From contig NZ_JAUNTS010000010.1 of assembly GCF_030538595.1 (NCBI RefSeq), positions 3,467 through 67,466 of the forward strand: a DNA stretch of 64,000 bases, in the 5' to 3' direction. Source of the stretch: Kocuria sp. Its GTDB lineage: Bacteria > Actinomycetota > Actinomycetes > Actinomycetales > Micrococcaceae. The translations under genes were made by a program, and so were the position numbers. The notes beneath the pieces are model-generated. The model saw nothing but the letters and a program-made list of their open reading frames with translations, did no database searches and was not told where the DNA came from. Of this stretch, positions 17,506 to 26,081 are shown piece after piece; within the stretch, counting starts at the first letter, position 1, and each line of letters starts with the position of its first letter.

Positions 17506-18868
17506 GCGTCACCGCCTCCCGGGCTCCCGTGTGCTGCGAATTGGTCGGGTTCACTGTAGCGCCGGGGTCCACCAAATCCTTGGGGGCGCGTCCGCGCGGA
17601 ATATCCTGGGGGGCGCGTCCGCGCAGAATGTCCATGACAGTGGCCGCACAAATGGCTACGACGGCGACCACGTGCAGGATCACGGCCGCGGCATAGATCG
17701 CGGTCCAGAAATCCACGAGCTCTGTACCGGAGGACACGTTGTGCAGCCAGCTGAAGATGGCGATCCAGTGGAAGACCTCAATGATCTGCCAGACCAGGAA
17801 CTGGCCCATCTTTGGTCGGGCCAAAATGACCAGCGGCACCAGCCACAAGACAAATTGTGGTGAGTAGACCTTGTTGGTCAGCACGAAGGCCGCCACGATC
17901 AACAGACTCAACTGTTCAATGCTGGGAGTTCTGGGGGCCAAGAGCCCTACGGCCAGAACGCCAACACAGCACAGGGCAAATCCGCCATAGGCCATCATGT
18001 TGATGGTTTCCGTGGCCAGGGGCTGTCCACCCACGTAGGGCACCACCGCCACATTCCACACGTGATACACGGAGGAGAAGCCGGCTCCTCGGTCGGAGGA
18101 GAAGGACCAAAAGTAATTCCACTGTGTGGGATCAAGGAGATAGAAGGGCAGGTTGACCCCCACCCAGGTCAGTACGGTGCCTGCGCCGGCTTTGACAACG
18201 GGGCCGAACCTGCGCTGCCGGATGGCAAGGACCATCAGCGCACCGAGCATCACAAAGGGCCACAGTTTCAGTGCCGTTCCCAAGCCCAACATCACGCCGC
18301 CCAGAACCCAGCGCTCCTTGCGGAAAAACCACAGCGCCGCAACCGCTGTGAACACGGGCCAAAGGTCCCAGTTGATGGTGGCGGTTGCTGCTACCGCGGG
18401 GGCCAAGGCCACCACCACCGCAAAGCGCGGGGCCGCGACCATCCGGGCCAGCAGTAGAACTGTGATCACCCAAACGGCAAGCAGGAGGGCAAAATTGACG
18501 TCAAAATATATGCTCTGCGCAGCATGTACTGATGTGTCACCGCTGATTCCATAGGAGATCACACCTGTGATGGAGGCGATCACGGTTTGCAACACCGGGT
18601 ATTCCAGCAGTGCCTCCGGCGCCAGGTACGGGAAGTTTCCATCCACCATTCCCGTGGTGCGGTACAGCGTGGGGAGATCCGAATAGCACGCTCCCTGGAA
18701 CGGCAGATCACCCTGCCAGGTGATCTGGTGGCAGCTGAGTCGGATCAGCCAGGACATGCACATGGTCCAGACCGCCAGACCCACCAAACTCCAGACCCAG
18801 AACCGCGGATTGGAGCCCAGAGGAACCCAGGAGTTTGATGCCTGCCGTGGAGGCCGGGTCCGACTCAT
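17498..18868 (-). CDS. Glycosyltransferase family 87-like membrane protein
   Basis: 456 residues, about ten to twelve membrane spans, with features of the GT87 (PimE-like mannosyltransferase) group: an early extracytoplasmic loop (CYSDLPTLYRTTGMVDGNFPYLAPEALLEYPVLQT), NWDLWPVFTAVAALWFFRKERWVLGGVMLGLGTALKLWP, and NKVYSPQFVLWLVPLVIL near the C-terminus. It likely adds mannose or another sugar to a lipid or polymer at the outer face of the membrane. The cytosolic tail has a short tandem peptide repeat (DILRGRAPQ, DIPRGRAPK). It overlaps cca by four bases at its start and the next GT87-like gene by eight at its end. Confidence 0.85.
   Translation of the reverse strand: MSRTRPPRQASNSWVPLGSNPRFWVWSLVGLAVWTMCMSWLIRLSCHQITWQGDLPFQGACYSDLPTLYRTTGMVDGNFPYLAPEALLEYPVLQTVIASITGVISYGISGDTSVHAAQSIYFDVNFALLLAVWVITVLLLARMVAAPRFAVVVALAPAVAATATINWDLWPVFTAVAALWFFRKERWVLGGVMLGLGTALKLWPFVMLGALMVLAIRQRRFGPVVKAGAGTVLTWVGVNLPFYLLDPTQWNYFWSFSSDRGAGFSSVYHVWNVAVVPYVGGQPLATETINMMAYGGFALCCVGVLAVGLLAPRTPSIEQLSLLIVAAFVLTNKVYSPQFVLWLVPLVILARPKMGQFLVWQIIEVFHWIAIFSWLHNVSSGTELVDFWTAIYAAAVILHVVAVVAICAATVMDILRGRAPQDIPRGRAPKDLVDPGATVNPTNSQHTGAREAVTHG
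17580..17633 (-). repeat. Two-copy 27-base tandem repeat in GT87 gene
   Basis: Two adjacent copies of about 27 bases (centred on GGGCGCGTCCGCGC) encode the peptides DILRGRAPQ and DIPRGRAPK in the C-terminal tail. The copies differ at a few bases. Confidence 0.8.
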
Positions 18869-20340
18869 GAATCGCCCCCTGTGGCACTGCGGCGCCGGTC
18901 ATTGGCTTCTTCCGGTTTTTGTGTGCCAGCTGGTTGGTGTTCTTCCCACCACGCCAAGAGTCGCCGCTGAGCTTCTTCCGGCCCCAGGGGGCCCTCATCC
19001 AGGCGCAGTTCCAGCAGGAAGTTGTAGGCCTGCCCCACGGTGCGCGACGGCCCAATTTCCAAGATTTCCATGATCTGCTGGCCATCCAAGTCGGGGCGTA
19101 CCGCCGCCAACTCTTCCTGTTCGGCCAACTCGGCAATCCGCCGCTCCAGATCGTCGTAGGCGTGAGCCAACCGCTGGGCTTTACGCTTGTTCCTGGTGGT
19201 CACATCGGAGCGCGTCAGGATGTGTAACCGTTCCAACTGGTCACCGGCATCGCGCACGTAGCGCCGCACCGCCGAGTCGGTCCAGCCTGCCTCTCCGTAG
19301 CCGTAAAAGCGCATGTGCAGTTCCACCAGCCGAGTCACGGTCTTGATGGTGTCGTTGTCAAAGCGCAGCGCTTTCATGCGCTTTCGCGTGATTTTGGCAC
19401 CGACCACATCGTGATGCCGGAAGGTGACACCGCCGTCGTCGTTGAAACGGCGGGTGGCTGGTTTGCCGACGTCGTGCATCAGGGCGGCAAAGCGCACCGC
19501 AAAGTCGGGGCCGGGTATGGGCCCTTCGGCATCCTCGTACCCGGCTGCCTGCTCCATGACCGTCAAGGAGTGCTGGTAGACATCCTTGTGGTGGTGGGCA
19601 GAATCCGTCTCCAATTTCAAGGCTGGCACCTCCGGGAGCACAATCTCAGCCAGCCCCGTGTCCACCATGATCTCCACACCGCGGCGCGGGTCCACACCGT
19701 TGATGAGCTTGACGAGTTCATCCCGGATGCGTTCCGCAGAAACGATCTCCAGCCGCCCCGCCATGTCAGTCATGGCAGCCAGCACCTCCGGTGCAACTTC
19801 CATCCCCAGCTGGGAGGCAAAGCGGGCAGCGCGCATCATGCGCAGCGGATCGTCGTCAAAGGAGGACTCCGGGGTCCCCGGCGTGCGTAGAACACGCGCA
19901 GCCAAGTCCCGAACACCACCGTGCAGGTCCACCAGTTCCAAGGAAGGCAGGCGCAACGCCATGGCGTTCACGGTGAAGTCACGGCGCACCAGGTCATCCG
20001 CCAGTTCGGTGCCGAAAGCCACCACCGGTTTCCGGGAGGAAGGGTCGTAGGCTTCCGCGCGGTAGGTGGTGATCTCCAATTGCATGTCACCGCGGCGCAA
20101 ACCGATGGTGCCGAAATCGCGGCCAATCTCCCACACCGCATCGGCCCACCCCTTGATCACCGCCAGTGTTTGATCCGGGGTGGCATCAGTGGTGAAGTCC
20201 AGATCAGTGGCCAAACGCCCCAGGAAAAGGTCACGGACGGGACCGCCCACCAGGGACAGATCATGACCGGCGGCCTCAAAAAGGCGTCCGGCTTCAAGCA
20301 CCACGGGTGGCACGGCGGAGGTGTTGAGCAGCTGCGTCAT
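18865..20340 (-). CDS. cca: CCA tRNA nucleotidyltransferase
   Basis: 491 residues. The polymerase-beta-like head has LVGGPVRDLFLGRLATDLDFTTDA, with the DxD metal ligands, near residues 31-54. RRDFTVNAMAL and the RNA-binding segments follow, then an HD domain with ALMHDVGKPATR near 290. It adds or repairs the 3' CCA of tRNAs. Neither tRNA gene in this window encodes CCA, so the enzyme is needed for them. It is divergently transcribed from the NUDIX gene and heads the GT87-like cluster by a four-base overlap. Confidence 0.95.
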   Translation of the reverse strand: MTQLLNTSAVPPVVLEAGRLFEAAGHDLSLVGGPVRDLFLGRLATDLDFTTDATPDQTLAVIKGWADAVWEIGRDFGTIGLRRGDMQLEITTYRAEAYDPSSRKPVVAFGTELADDLVRRDFTVNAMALRLPSLELVDLHGGVRDLAARVLRTPGTPESSFDDDPLRMMRAARFASQLGMEVAPEVLAAMTDMAGRLEIVSAERIRDELVKLINGVDPRRGVEIMVDTGLAEIVLPEVPALKLETDSAHHHKDVYQHSLTVMEQAAGYEDAEGPIPGPDFAVRFAALMHDVGKPATRRFNDDGGVTFRHHDVVGAKITRKRMKALRFDNDTIKTVTRLVELHMRFYGYGEAGWTDSAVRRYVRDAGDQLERLHILTRSDVTTRNKRKAQRLAHAYDDLERRIAELAEQEELAAVRPDLDGQQIMEILEIGPSRTVGQAYNFLLELRLDEGPLGPEEAQRRLLAWWEEHQPAGTQKPEEANDRRRSATGGDS

Positions 20341-20403
20341 CGCGGCCCATCATTCCAGAACGGGCAGCCGGGAACCTTCAAGAGCGCATTGGGCAACTAC
20401 GGC

Positions 20404-20416
20404 TAGGCTGGTTCGC
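20404..20416 (+). promoter_or_regulatory. -10 box and leaderless start of NUDIX gene
   Basis: TAGGCT (20404-20409) lies seven bases before the ATG at 20417, and no ribosome site is visible. This is the spacing expected when transcription begins at the ATG itself. No convincing -35 box is seen. Confidence 0.5.
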
Positions 20417-20917
20417 ATGACTTTCCCCGTCCCCAGCGCACCCAAAAAGCGCCCGGTTACCCCGGCCGCAGCGCTGCCCACGGTGGAAGAGGTCTCTGCC
20501 GGTGGGGTGGTGGTGGATCTTGAAACCCCCGGTCACCCCGTGGCCATCATCGCCCGAATCAACCGGGGTGGTCGCCTGGAATGGTGCCTGCCCAAGGGGC
20601 ATCCCGAAGGGGTTGAAACGGATGCGCAGGCCGCGGTCCGTGAGATTGAAGAGGAAACTGGAATCGCCGGACAGGTCTTGTCACCACTGGGCAGCATTGA
20701 CTACTGGTTCTCCGTGTCCGGTCACCGGGTTCACAAGACCGTGCACCACTTTCTGTTGGAAGCAACGGGCGGTCATCTGACCACGGAGAATGACCCTGAT
20801 CACGAGGCCGTGGATGTTGCGTGGGTCAACATTGATGACCTGGGGCGCAAACTGTCCTTTCCCAATGAGCGGCGGATCGCGGACATAGCGCGCGAATACA
20901 TCATTCATCAGCTCTAG
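20417..20917 (+). CDS. NUDIX hydrolase
   Basis: 166 residues with a complete NUDIX box, GHPEGVETDAQAAVREIEEETGIAG. The surrounding motifs (SAGGVVVD, LEWCLPKGHPE, YWFSVSGHRVHKTVHHFLLEA) are those of the MutT/Ap4A-hydrolase-like proteins found beside murJ in actinobacteria. It hydrolyses a nucleoside diphosphate linked to another group, but the true substrate is not evident. It is leaderless, divergent from cca, and upstream of murJ in the same direction. Confidence 0.93.
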   Translation: MTFPVPSAPKKRPVTPAAALPTVEEVSAGGVVVDLETPGHPVAIIARINRGGRLEWCLPKGHPEGVETDAQAAVREIEEETGIAGQVLSPLGSIDYWFSVSGHRVHKTVHHFLLEATGGHLTTENDPDHEAVDVAWVNIDDLGRKLSFPNERRIADIAREYIIHQL

Positions 20918-21016
20918 GCTGGTGCCTGCGTTCGGCACAGCGAACGCTTCTGTTTGCTGCATCGAGTACACGATCAGCAACAGCCCACCCATCCACGGCA
21001 ACACGAAGGAGCGCAC

Positions 21017-22684
21017 ATGGCCCGCTCAGGTGCGGTTTCCAGCGCCATCATGGCCTCCGGCACCCTGGTCTCCCGCGTCCTGGGATTCGTGAAAGCCATC
21101 CTTTTGGCTGTGGCCCTGGGCAGCACGTCCAACATGGCCAACGTGTATGACGTTGCGGACAAGATCCCCAACCTGATTTACGTTCTGGTGGCGGCAGGTG
21201 TTTTCAACGCAGTTTTGGTGCCACAGGTCATCAAAGCCTCCAAGAACTCCACCGACGACGGCGCCGACTACATCTCCCGTTTGGTGACCCTGGCCGTGAT
21301 TGTCATGGCTGTGATCACCCTAGTGGTGATGCTGCTGGCAGTGCCCATCATGAACATCATGACCCCCGGGTGGGATGACGGTCAGCGCAGCATGGTCATC
21401 ACTTTTGCCCTTTTCACTCTCCCGCAGATTTTCTTCTACGGGATGTATACGGTCATGGGCCAGGTGCTCAATGCCAAAGGTGCTTTTGGCTGGTTCATGT
21501 GGACGCCGGCCTTGAACAACGTGATCGCCATCGGTGCCTTGTTGGTCTTCATCCAGCAGTTCGGAAGTTATGCCGCTGCCCAGCATGACCTGGAGACCTG
21601 GACCAATGCCCAGACGTTCTGGCTTGCTGCCATGGCCACCGTGGGTGTTGCCTCTCAGGCATTGATCCTGCTGTGGCCTCTGAAGCGCCTTGGCCTGGAT
21701 TTGCGCCCCAAGTTCGGCTGGCGCGGTATCGGATTGTCCACGGCGGCCAAGCTGTCCGGGTGGACACTGGTCACCGGCGTCATTGCCAATTTGGCCTTCC
21801 TGGCGCTCTCCCGCACTGCCAACATCCCGAATGCCTACCGGGAGGAGTACCTGGCGGCCAGTCCGCCGGAAGTGATTGCTGGTAACTATGCGTTGAACCA
21901 GGCCACCATGCTCTACTCCTTGCCGCACGGTGTGATCGGCCTGTCCATTGCCACGGTGCTGTTCAACACCATGGCGGCGGCAGCCGCGGAGAAGAACACT
22001 GCCGGTGTCAATGCCGCACTGTCCAAGGCTCTGCGCTACTCCGGGATTGCCAATGTTTTCTTCACGGCCTGCTTGATTGCCTACGCCGGCCCACTGGGTA
22101 TGTTGTTCTCCGGCGGTATTCAGGAATCCGGGGCTGTGATTGGTCAGGTCATCGTTGTCATTGCCATCGGTGCACCGTTCTTGACCTCAGCATTCTTGTT
22201 CGGCCGCATCTTTTACGCCCAAGAGGATGCGCGCACGCCATTTCTGGTGCAGTTGATTGTCTCCGTACTGACCGTGGGGGCTGCTTTTGCCATCCAACAC
22301 TGGGTGGCACCCAATCACATGGTGCTGGCCATTGCGGCCTGCTACGCCGGGCAAAACATCCTGTCCACGTTGATCTACCACTTCTGGGCGGTCAAGCGGA
22401 TTGGGGATTACGGGCTGACTGAGGTTCTGGAAACCCACGTCCGCTCTTTGGCGGCTGCTCTGGTGGCTGCGGGGCTGGGAACCGGTGTGCTGTACCTCAT
22501 GGGCGGCTGGGATGCCCAAGGCTGGCCGTGGACCAGCTTGTTGACTTCACTGCTCACCTTGGCTGTCTGCGGTGTGGTGACCGGGCTGCTCTACCTGGTA
22601 ATGCTCAAGGTCTTTGCCCTCAAGGAACTTCCGGAGTTGACCCGCCCACTGGTGGCTCGTCTGCCAAGCCGCCTCAAACGCTGA
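21017..22684 (+). CDS. murJ: Lipid II flippase MurJ
   Basis: 555 residues, an MVF-family transporter with about 14 membrane spans. The N-terminus MARSGAVSSAIMASGTLVSRVLGFVKAILLAVALG and the PNLIYVLVAAGVFNAVLVP segment are typical. It moves lipid II to the outer face of the membrane for peptidoglycan synthesis. The start at 21017 follows GAAGGA; an in-frame ATG 21 codons upstream is not conserved. The C-terminus stops soon after the last span. In mycobacteria MurJ (MviN) continues into a pseudokinase, which here is the next gene. Confidence 0.95.
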   Translation: MARSGAVSSAIMASGTLVSRVLGFVKAILLAVALGSTSNMANVYDVADKIPNLIYVLVAAGVFNAVLVPQVIKASKNSTDDGADYISRLVTLAVIVMAVITLVVMLLAVPIMNIMTPGWDDGQRSMVITFALFTLPQIFFYGMYTVMGQVLNAKGAFGWFMWTPALNNVIAIGALLVFIQQFGSYAAAQHDLETWTNAQTFWLAAMATVGVASQALILLWPLKRLGLDLRPKFGWRGIGLSTAAKLSGWTLVTGVIANLAFLALSRTANIPNAYREEYLAASPPEVIAGNYALNQATMLYSLPHGVIGLSIATVLFNTMAAAAAEKNTAGVNAALSKALRYSGIANVFFTACLIAYAGPLGMLFSGGIQESGAVIGQVIVVIAIGAPFLTSAFLFGRIFYAQEDARTPFLVQLIVSVLTVGAAFAIQHWVAPNHMVLAIAACYAGQNILSTLIYHFWAVKRIGDYGLTEVLETHVRSLAAALVAAGLGTGVLYLMGGWDAQGWPWTSLLTSLLTLAVCGVVTGLLYLVMLKVFALKELPELTRPLVARLPSRLKR

Positions 22685-22814
22685 TTTCCACCTCTCACAA
22701 CCCCGGGTGAAGCCGTACCTGCCGGGTACACTGCGAACGTCCCCCAAAATCGTCTGACCCGCCACTGATACCCGATCGGGTCCAGGCGTGGACACCAACA
22801 CTTCAGGAGAACAC

Positions 22815-24233
22815 GTGCCCCAGCCGATCAGCCTCGGGACCGTTCTGGGCGGTCGCTACAAGGTGCTGGATGAGGTTCTGACCACACCGGAACGGGATTA
22901 CGTCCTGGGAGGTCAGGATCAAATCCTGGGCCGTGAAGTCACCATCTTGGTGCCCTCAGAACGCCACACGTCCCGGGTGGTGGAAAATGCTCGCGCCATG
23001 GCCATCGGTGCCGTTGACGCTGATCTGCACATCCTGGACCTGGGCCAGTCTGGCTCCACCACGTATCTGGTCACTTCCTTTGTGGCGCCCTCCGTGCTGA
23101 TGGAGGAACTGCTCTCCGAACCCGGCGCCACAGATGATGAAACTCTCTCTGATGACATCTTTGGTCGCCCCCGGTCCTCCGGCACAGCCGGCACCTATGT
23201 GGTGGACGACGGCGAACCGGAGGCCGAAGGCGAGCAGACTTCAGAAGAGTTCTTTGACCAGTGGGACAACGATGACATTGACTCGGCACCTGCGGCTCCG
23301 GAGATGGAGAAGCACCTGGGCCGGATCAAACGCGCCCCGGAGTCTTCCACTCGGGCCACGTTGTTTGACCGTGCCGCCGCTGGCCGCGGCTCCACTCCCA
23401 GCAAGGCCCCGGTCCGTGACACACACCGGATTGACCCCACGTACGACGGCGACAACCGCTATGACTCCTACGAGTACGAGTACACCTCCGGCGCCAAAGC
23501 TCGCGGGGGTGCGGGTGGAGCCACCGAGGCACTGAACCGCAACGCAGTCCGGGCTCGCAGTGAACAAGGTGGCACTGGATCCAGTGCTGCACGAGTCAAT
23601 GAATCCAAGTCCAGCAGTAGAGGTGGCCTGTTGGCTCTTCTGCTGGTTCTGGTGGGTGTATTGGCCCTGGGTGCGGTGCTGGTCTTTGGCGGATTGGACA
23701 ACCTATTTTCCGGTGGCGGCGGAACCCAAGGCGCTTCTGCCACCCCAACAGATCAGGCCACTGAGCAAACTGTGACTGCCGCCCCGGTTTCCGCAATCCG
23801 CCTGGTCCCGGACAACCCCACGTTCATGGCGGATCAGGACAGCGGCCTGCAAGCAGTCATTGATGAGGACCCCGCTTCAGCCTGGGCCAGTTACGGGTTT
23901 GGCAGCCCAGATTTCAGCCAGTTGGTGAGCTCCGTGAGTCTGGCCGTGCGCTTTGACCAACCCACGGTCATGAACCAGGTGTCCATCTCACAAGAGTCCG
24001 GCACGGGCGGTTCATTCACCGTCTACGTGGCTGATGAACCGTCCTTGGAGAATGCCGTGGAGGTGGGCCAGGGGACGTTCCAAGGTCAGCAGACCACCGT
24101 GCAGCTGGGTGATCCTGCCCGCGATGCAGAACACCAGTACCTGATTGTGGAATGGACCGAACTGCCCACCCTGACCCAACCGATTGCCGGCTACAACTAC
24201 GGTCTACGGATCAGCGACATCAATGTCACCTGA
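22815..24233 (+). CDS. MviN-type pseudokinase with outer discoidin-like domain
   Basis: 472 residues. An N-terminal truncated kinase-like lobe (LGGRYKVLDEVLTTPERDYVLGGQDQILGREVTILVP) lacks a glycine-rich loop and catalytic residues. A disordered acidic linker, one membrane span (about GGLLALLLVLVGVLALGAVLVFGG) and an extracytoplasmic beta domain (NPTFMADQDSGLQAVIDEDPASAWAS...) follow. This is the architecture of the C-terminal part of mycobacterial MviN, where the pseudokinase recruits a phosphopeptide-binding inhibitor of MurJ. GTG at 22815 is preferred because CAGGAGA lies five bases upstream; an ATG at 22788 is the alternative. A TACACT -10-like box is at 22727-22732. Confidence 0.8.
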   Translation: MPQPISLGTVLGGRYKVLDEVLTTPERDYVLGGQDQILGREVTILVPSERHTSRVVENARAMAIGAVDADLHILDLGQSGSTTYLVTSFVAPSVLMEELLSEPGATDDETLSDDIFGRPRSSGTAGTYVVDDGEPEAEGEQTSEEFFDQWDNDDIDSAPAAPEMEKHLGRIKRAPESSTRATLFDRAAAGRGSTPSKAPVRDTHRIDPTYDGDNRYDSYEYEYTSGAKARGGAGGATEALNRNAVRARSEQGGTGSSAARVNESKSSSRGGLLALLLVLVGVLALGAVLVFGGLDNLFSGGGGTQGASATPTDQATEQTVTAAPVSAIRLVPDNPTFMADQDSGLQAVIDEDPASAWASYGFGSPDFSQLVSSVSLAVRFDQPTVMNQVSISQESGTGGSFTVYVADEPSLENAVEVGQGTFQGQQTTVQLGDPARDAEHQYLIVEWTELPTLTQPIAGYNYGLRISDINVT

Positions 24234-24283
24234 CAAGCGACTGTGACGCCGGATGACCGTACTGTGTGCATGGCCTGCCGGCA

Positions 24284-24311
24284 AGGAATACCCACAGGTT
24301 GCCGTGAGTTG
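24284..24311 (+). promoter_or_regulatory. SigR/SigH-type thiol-stress promoter of trxB
   Basis: GGAAT (24285-24289) and GTTG (24308-24311) are exactly 18 bases apart, matching the consensus of the actinobacterial disulfide-stress sigma factor SigR (SigH in mycobacteria). Known trxB promoters of this group have this form. It lies 111 bases upstream of the trxB GTG. Confidence 0.65.
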
Positions 24312-24421
24312 ACCCCGATGGAAACACAATCCTGATGTGGAAGCCACGGTCCTGAACCCCATGTGGCACCGCAGTCCTGAAATGGGACCTCAATCCCGCA
24401 CAAGTACGGAAGGTCATTCCT

Positions 24422-25450
24422 GTGAGCACCGACTTCACCCCGGCACTGAACCTGGACCTGGGGGCCACCCCTCCCGGTCACAGTGACACGGCCACACAGG
24501 CCGCTCCCGCCGGGGACTCAACCATTCACGACGTCGTCATCGTGGGTTCCGGTCCCGCAGGTTACACCGCAGCGATTTACACCGCCCGGGCCGATCTCAA
24601 GCCCATTGTGCTGGCGGGTTCCGTCACCGCCGGTGGGGACTTGATGAACACCACTGAGGTTGAGAATTATCCCGGCTTCAAGGACGGCATCATGGGCCCG
24701 GAACTGATGGGCACCATGGAGGCGCAAGCTGAGCGCTTTGGTGCAGACATCCGCTATGAGGATGCCATCAAGCTGGAACTGACCGGTGAGATCAAGGAAA
24801 TCACCGTGGAAGGCGGGGAGGTCATCCGCGCCAAGGCCGTGATCCTGGCCACAGGATCGGCCTACCGTGAACTGGGTTTGGAAGATGAAAAGCGCCTGTC
24901 CGGACACGGCGTCTCCTGGTGCGCCACCTGCGATGGCTTCTTCTTCAAGGGTCAGAACATTGCTGTGGTCGGTGGCGGGGACTCCGCCATTGAGGAAGCC
25001 ACTTTCCTGACCAAATTTGCGGACAAGGTGACCCTGATCCACCGCCGCGACCAGTTCCGAGCCTCGGAAATCATGCAGCACCGCGCCTTTGACGATCCCA
25101 AGATCGAGATTCTGTGGAACAAGCAGGTCATCGGCATTTCCGGTGAAGCCAAGGTCCAAGAACTGAGCCTGGAAGACACTGTGACCGGACACGTCACCGC
25201 ATTGCCCGTCACAGGATTGTTCGTGGCCATCGGCTCCGACCCCCGAACGGCTCTCTTCAAGGATCAGTTGGAGATCACGGCGGACGGCACGGTTTCGGTC
25301 CAGGGCCGGTCTTCCAAGACGTCACTACCGGGCGTTTTTGCTGCCGGGGATGTCCTGGATGCCACGTACCGTCAAGCCATCACCGCCGCAGGTTCAGGCT
25401 GTGTGGCCGCAATCGACGTCGAACACTACCTGGCCGGACACAGCGCCTGA
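24422..25450 (+). CDS. trxB: Thioredoxin reductase
   Basis: 342 residues, NADPH:thioredoxin oxidoreductase with FAD. An about 33-residue variable N-terminal extension precedes the FAD-binding VVIVGSGPAGYTAAIYTARA. The redox-active pair is SWCATCDG (Cys167, Cys170) and the NADPH site is VVGGGDSAIEEA. The FAD-binding GVFAAGDVLD motif is near the C-terminus. It starts with GTG. It is followed by trxA, its substrate, and preceded by a SigR-like promoter. sigM, often found between mviN and trxB in mycobacteria, is absent: the 188-base gap 24234-24421 has no gene. Confidence 0.97.
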   Translation: MSTDFTPALNLDLGATPPGHSDTATQAAPAGDSTIHDVVIVGSGPAGYTAAIYTARADLKPIVLAGSVTAGGDLMNTTEVENYPGFKDGIMGPELMGTMEAQAERFGADIRYEDAIKLELTGEIKEITVEGGEVIRAKAVILATGSAYRELGLEDEKRLSGHGVSWCATCDGFFFKGQNIAVVGGGDSAIEEATFLTKFADKVTLIHRRDQFRASEIMQHRAFDDPKIEILWNKQVIGISGEAKVQELSLEDTVTGHVTALPVTGLFVAIGSDPRTALFKDQLEITADGTVSVQGRSSKTSLPGVFAAGDVLDATYRQAITAAGSGCVAAIDVEHYLAGHSA

Positions 25451-25508
25451 GCTTCAGGGTCCACAACGGTGACCCCACCCACCCGAGTACACAGTGAGAG
25501 GAAATTTC

Positions 25509-25838
25509 ATGAGCACCATTGATGTCAGCACCGACCAATTTGAGACCGAAGTCCTGAACTCGGACAAGCCCGTGATTGTGGATTTTTGGGCTGAATGGTG
25601 CGGCCCGTGCCGCATGGTGGGCCCCGTTCTGGAGGCCATTGCGGAGGAGAACGCCGATTCGGTCAAGGTGGTCAAGGTCAACGTGGATGACAACCAGGAG
25701 ATCGCCGCCAAGTACGGCATCACCTCCATCCCCGCCGTCTACCTGTTCAACAACGGCAAGGTGCAGAAGCAGAGCATTGGCGCCAAGCCAAAGTCCGCCC
25801 TGGAAAAGGAGTTTGCTGACTACCTGGGTGGTGAGTGA
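25509..25838 (+). CDS. trxA: Thioredoxin
   Basis: 109 residues with the active site WAEWCGPC (Cys31, Cys34), the conserved VKVNVDDNQEIAAKYGITSIPAVYLF segment with its cis-Pro, and normal thioredoxin length. The start at 25509 follows GAGAGGAA; a GTG five codons earlier in that ribosome site is rejected. It reduces cytosolic disulfides with electrons from TrxB and is followed by a strong terminator. Confidence 0.97.
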   Translation: MSTIDVSTDQFETEVLNSDKPVIVDFWAEWCGPCRMVGPVLEAIAEENADSVKVVKVNVDDNQEIAAKYGITSIPAVYLFNNGKVQKQSIGAKPKSALEKEFADYLGGE

Positions 25839-25912
25839 TCGACTCAGCGGGAACGGTGGTGTAGGCAACGGTTCAGTTGCAATCGGCACCGGAGTCCCTG
25901 ATCTGAACCTGT

Positions 25913-25951
25913 GGAACCCCGACCCCGTGTACCTTTACGGGTCGGGGTTCC
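25913..25951 (+). terminator. Terminator after trxA
   Basis: A perfect 13-base stem (25913-25925 with 25939-25951, GGAACCCCGACCC and complement) encloses a 13-base loop and is followed by a pyrimidine-rich stretch (TACTTCTTC). It lies 75 bases past the trxA stop. Confidence 0.8.
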
Positions 25952-26081
25952 TACTTCTTCATCCTGAGTCCATTCATCCGGTACGCAGGTGAGCATTGGG
26001 GAGTAAAGTTCCCCTATCGGTCCCATGTCCCTGGGACCGCTTCCGTATCTGACCTGTAATCATCACGAGGCCCCACCACTT

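Noticed and set aside
24234..24421. A missing sigM or small RNA gene between the pseudokinase and trxB
   Set aside because: The gap is too short for a sigma factor and shows no hairpin with a T run. Only the SigR-like promoter is supported.
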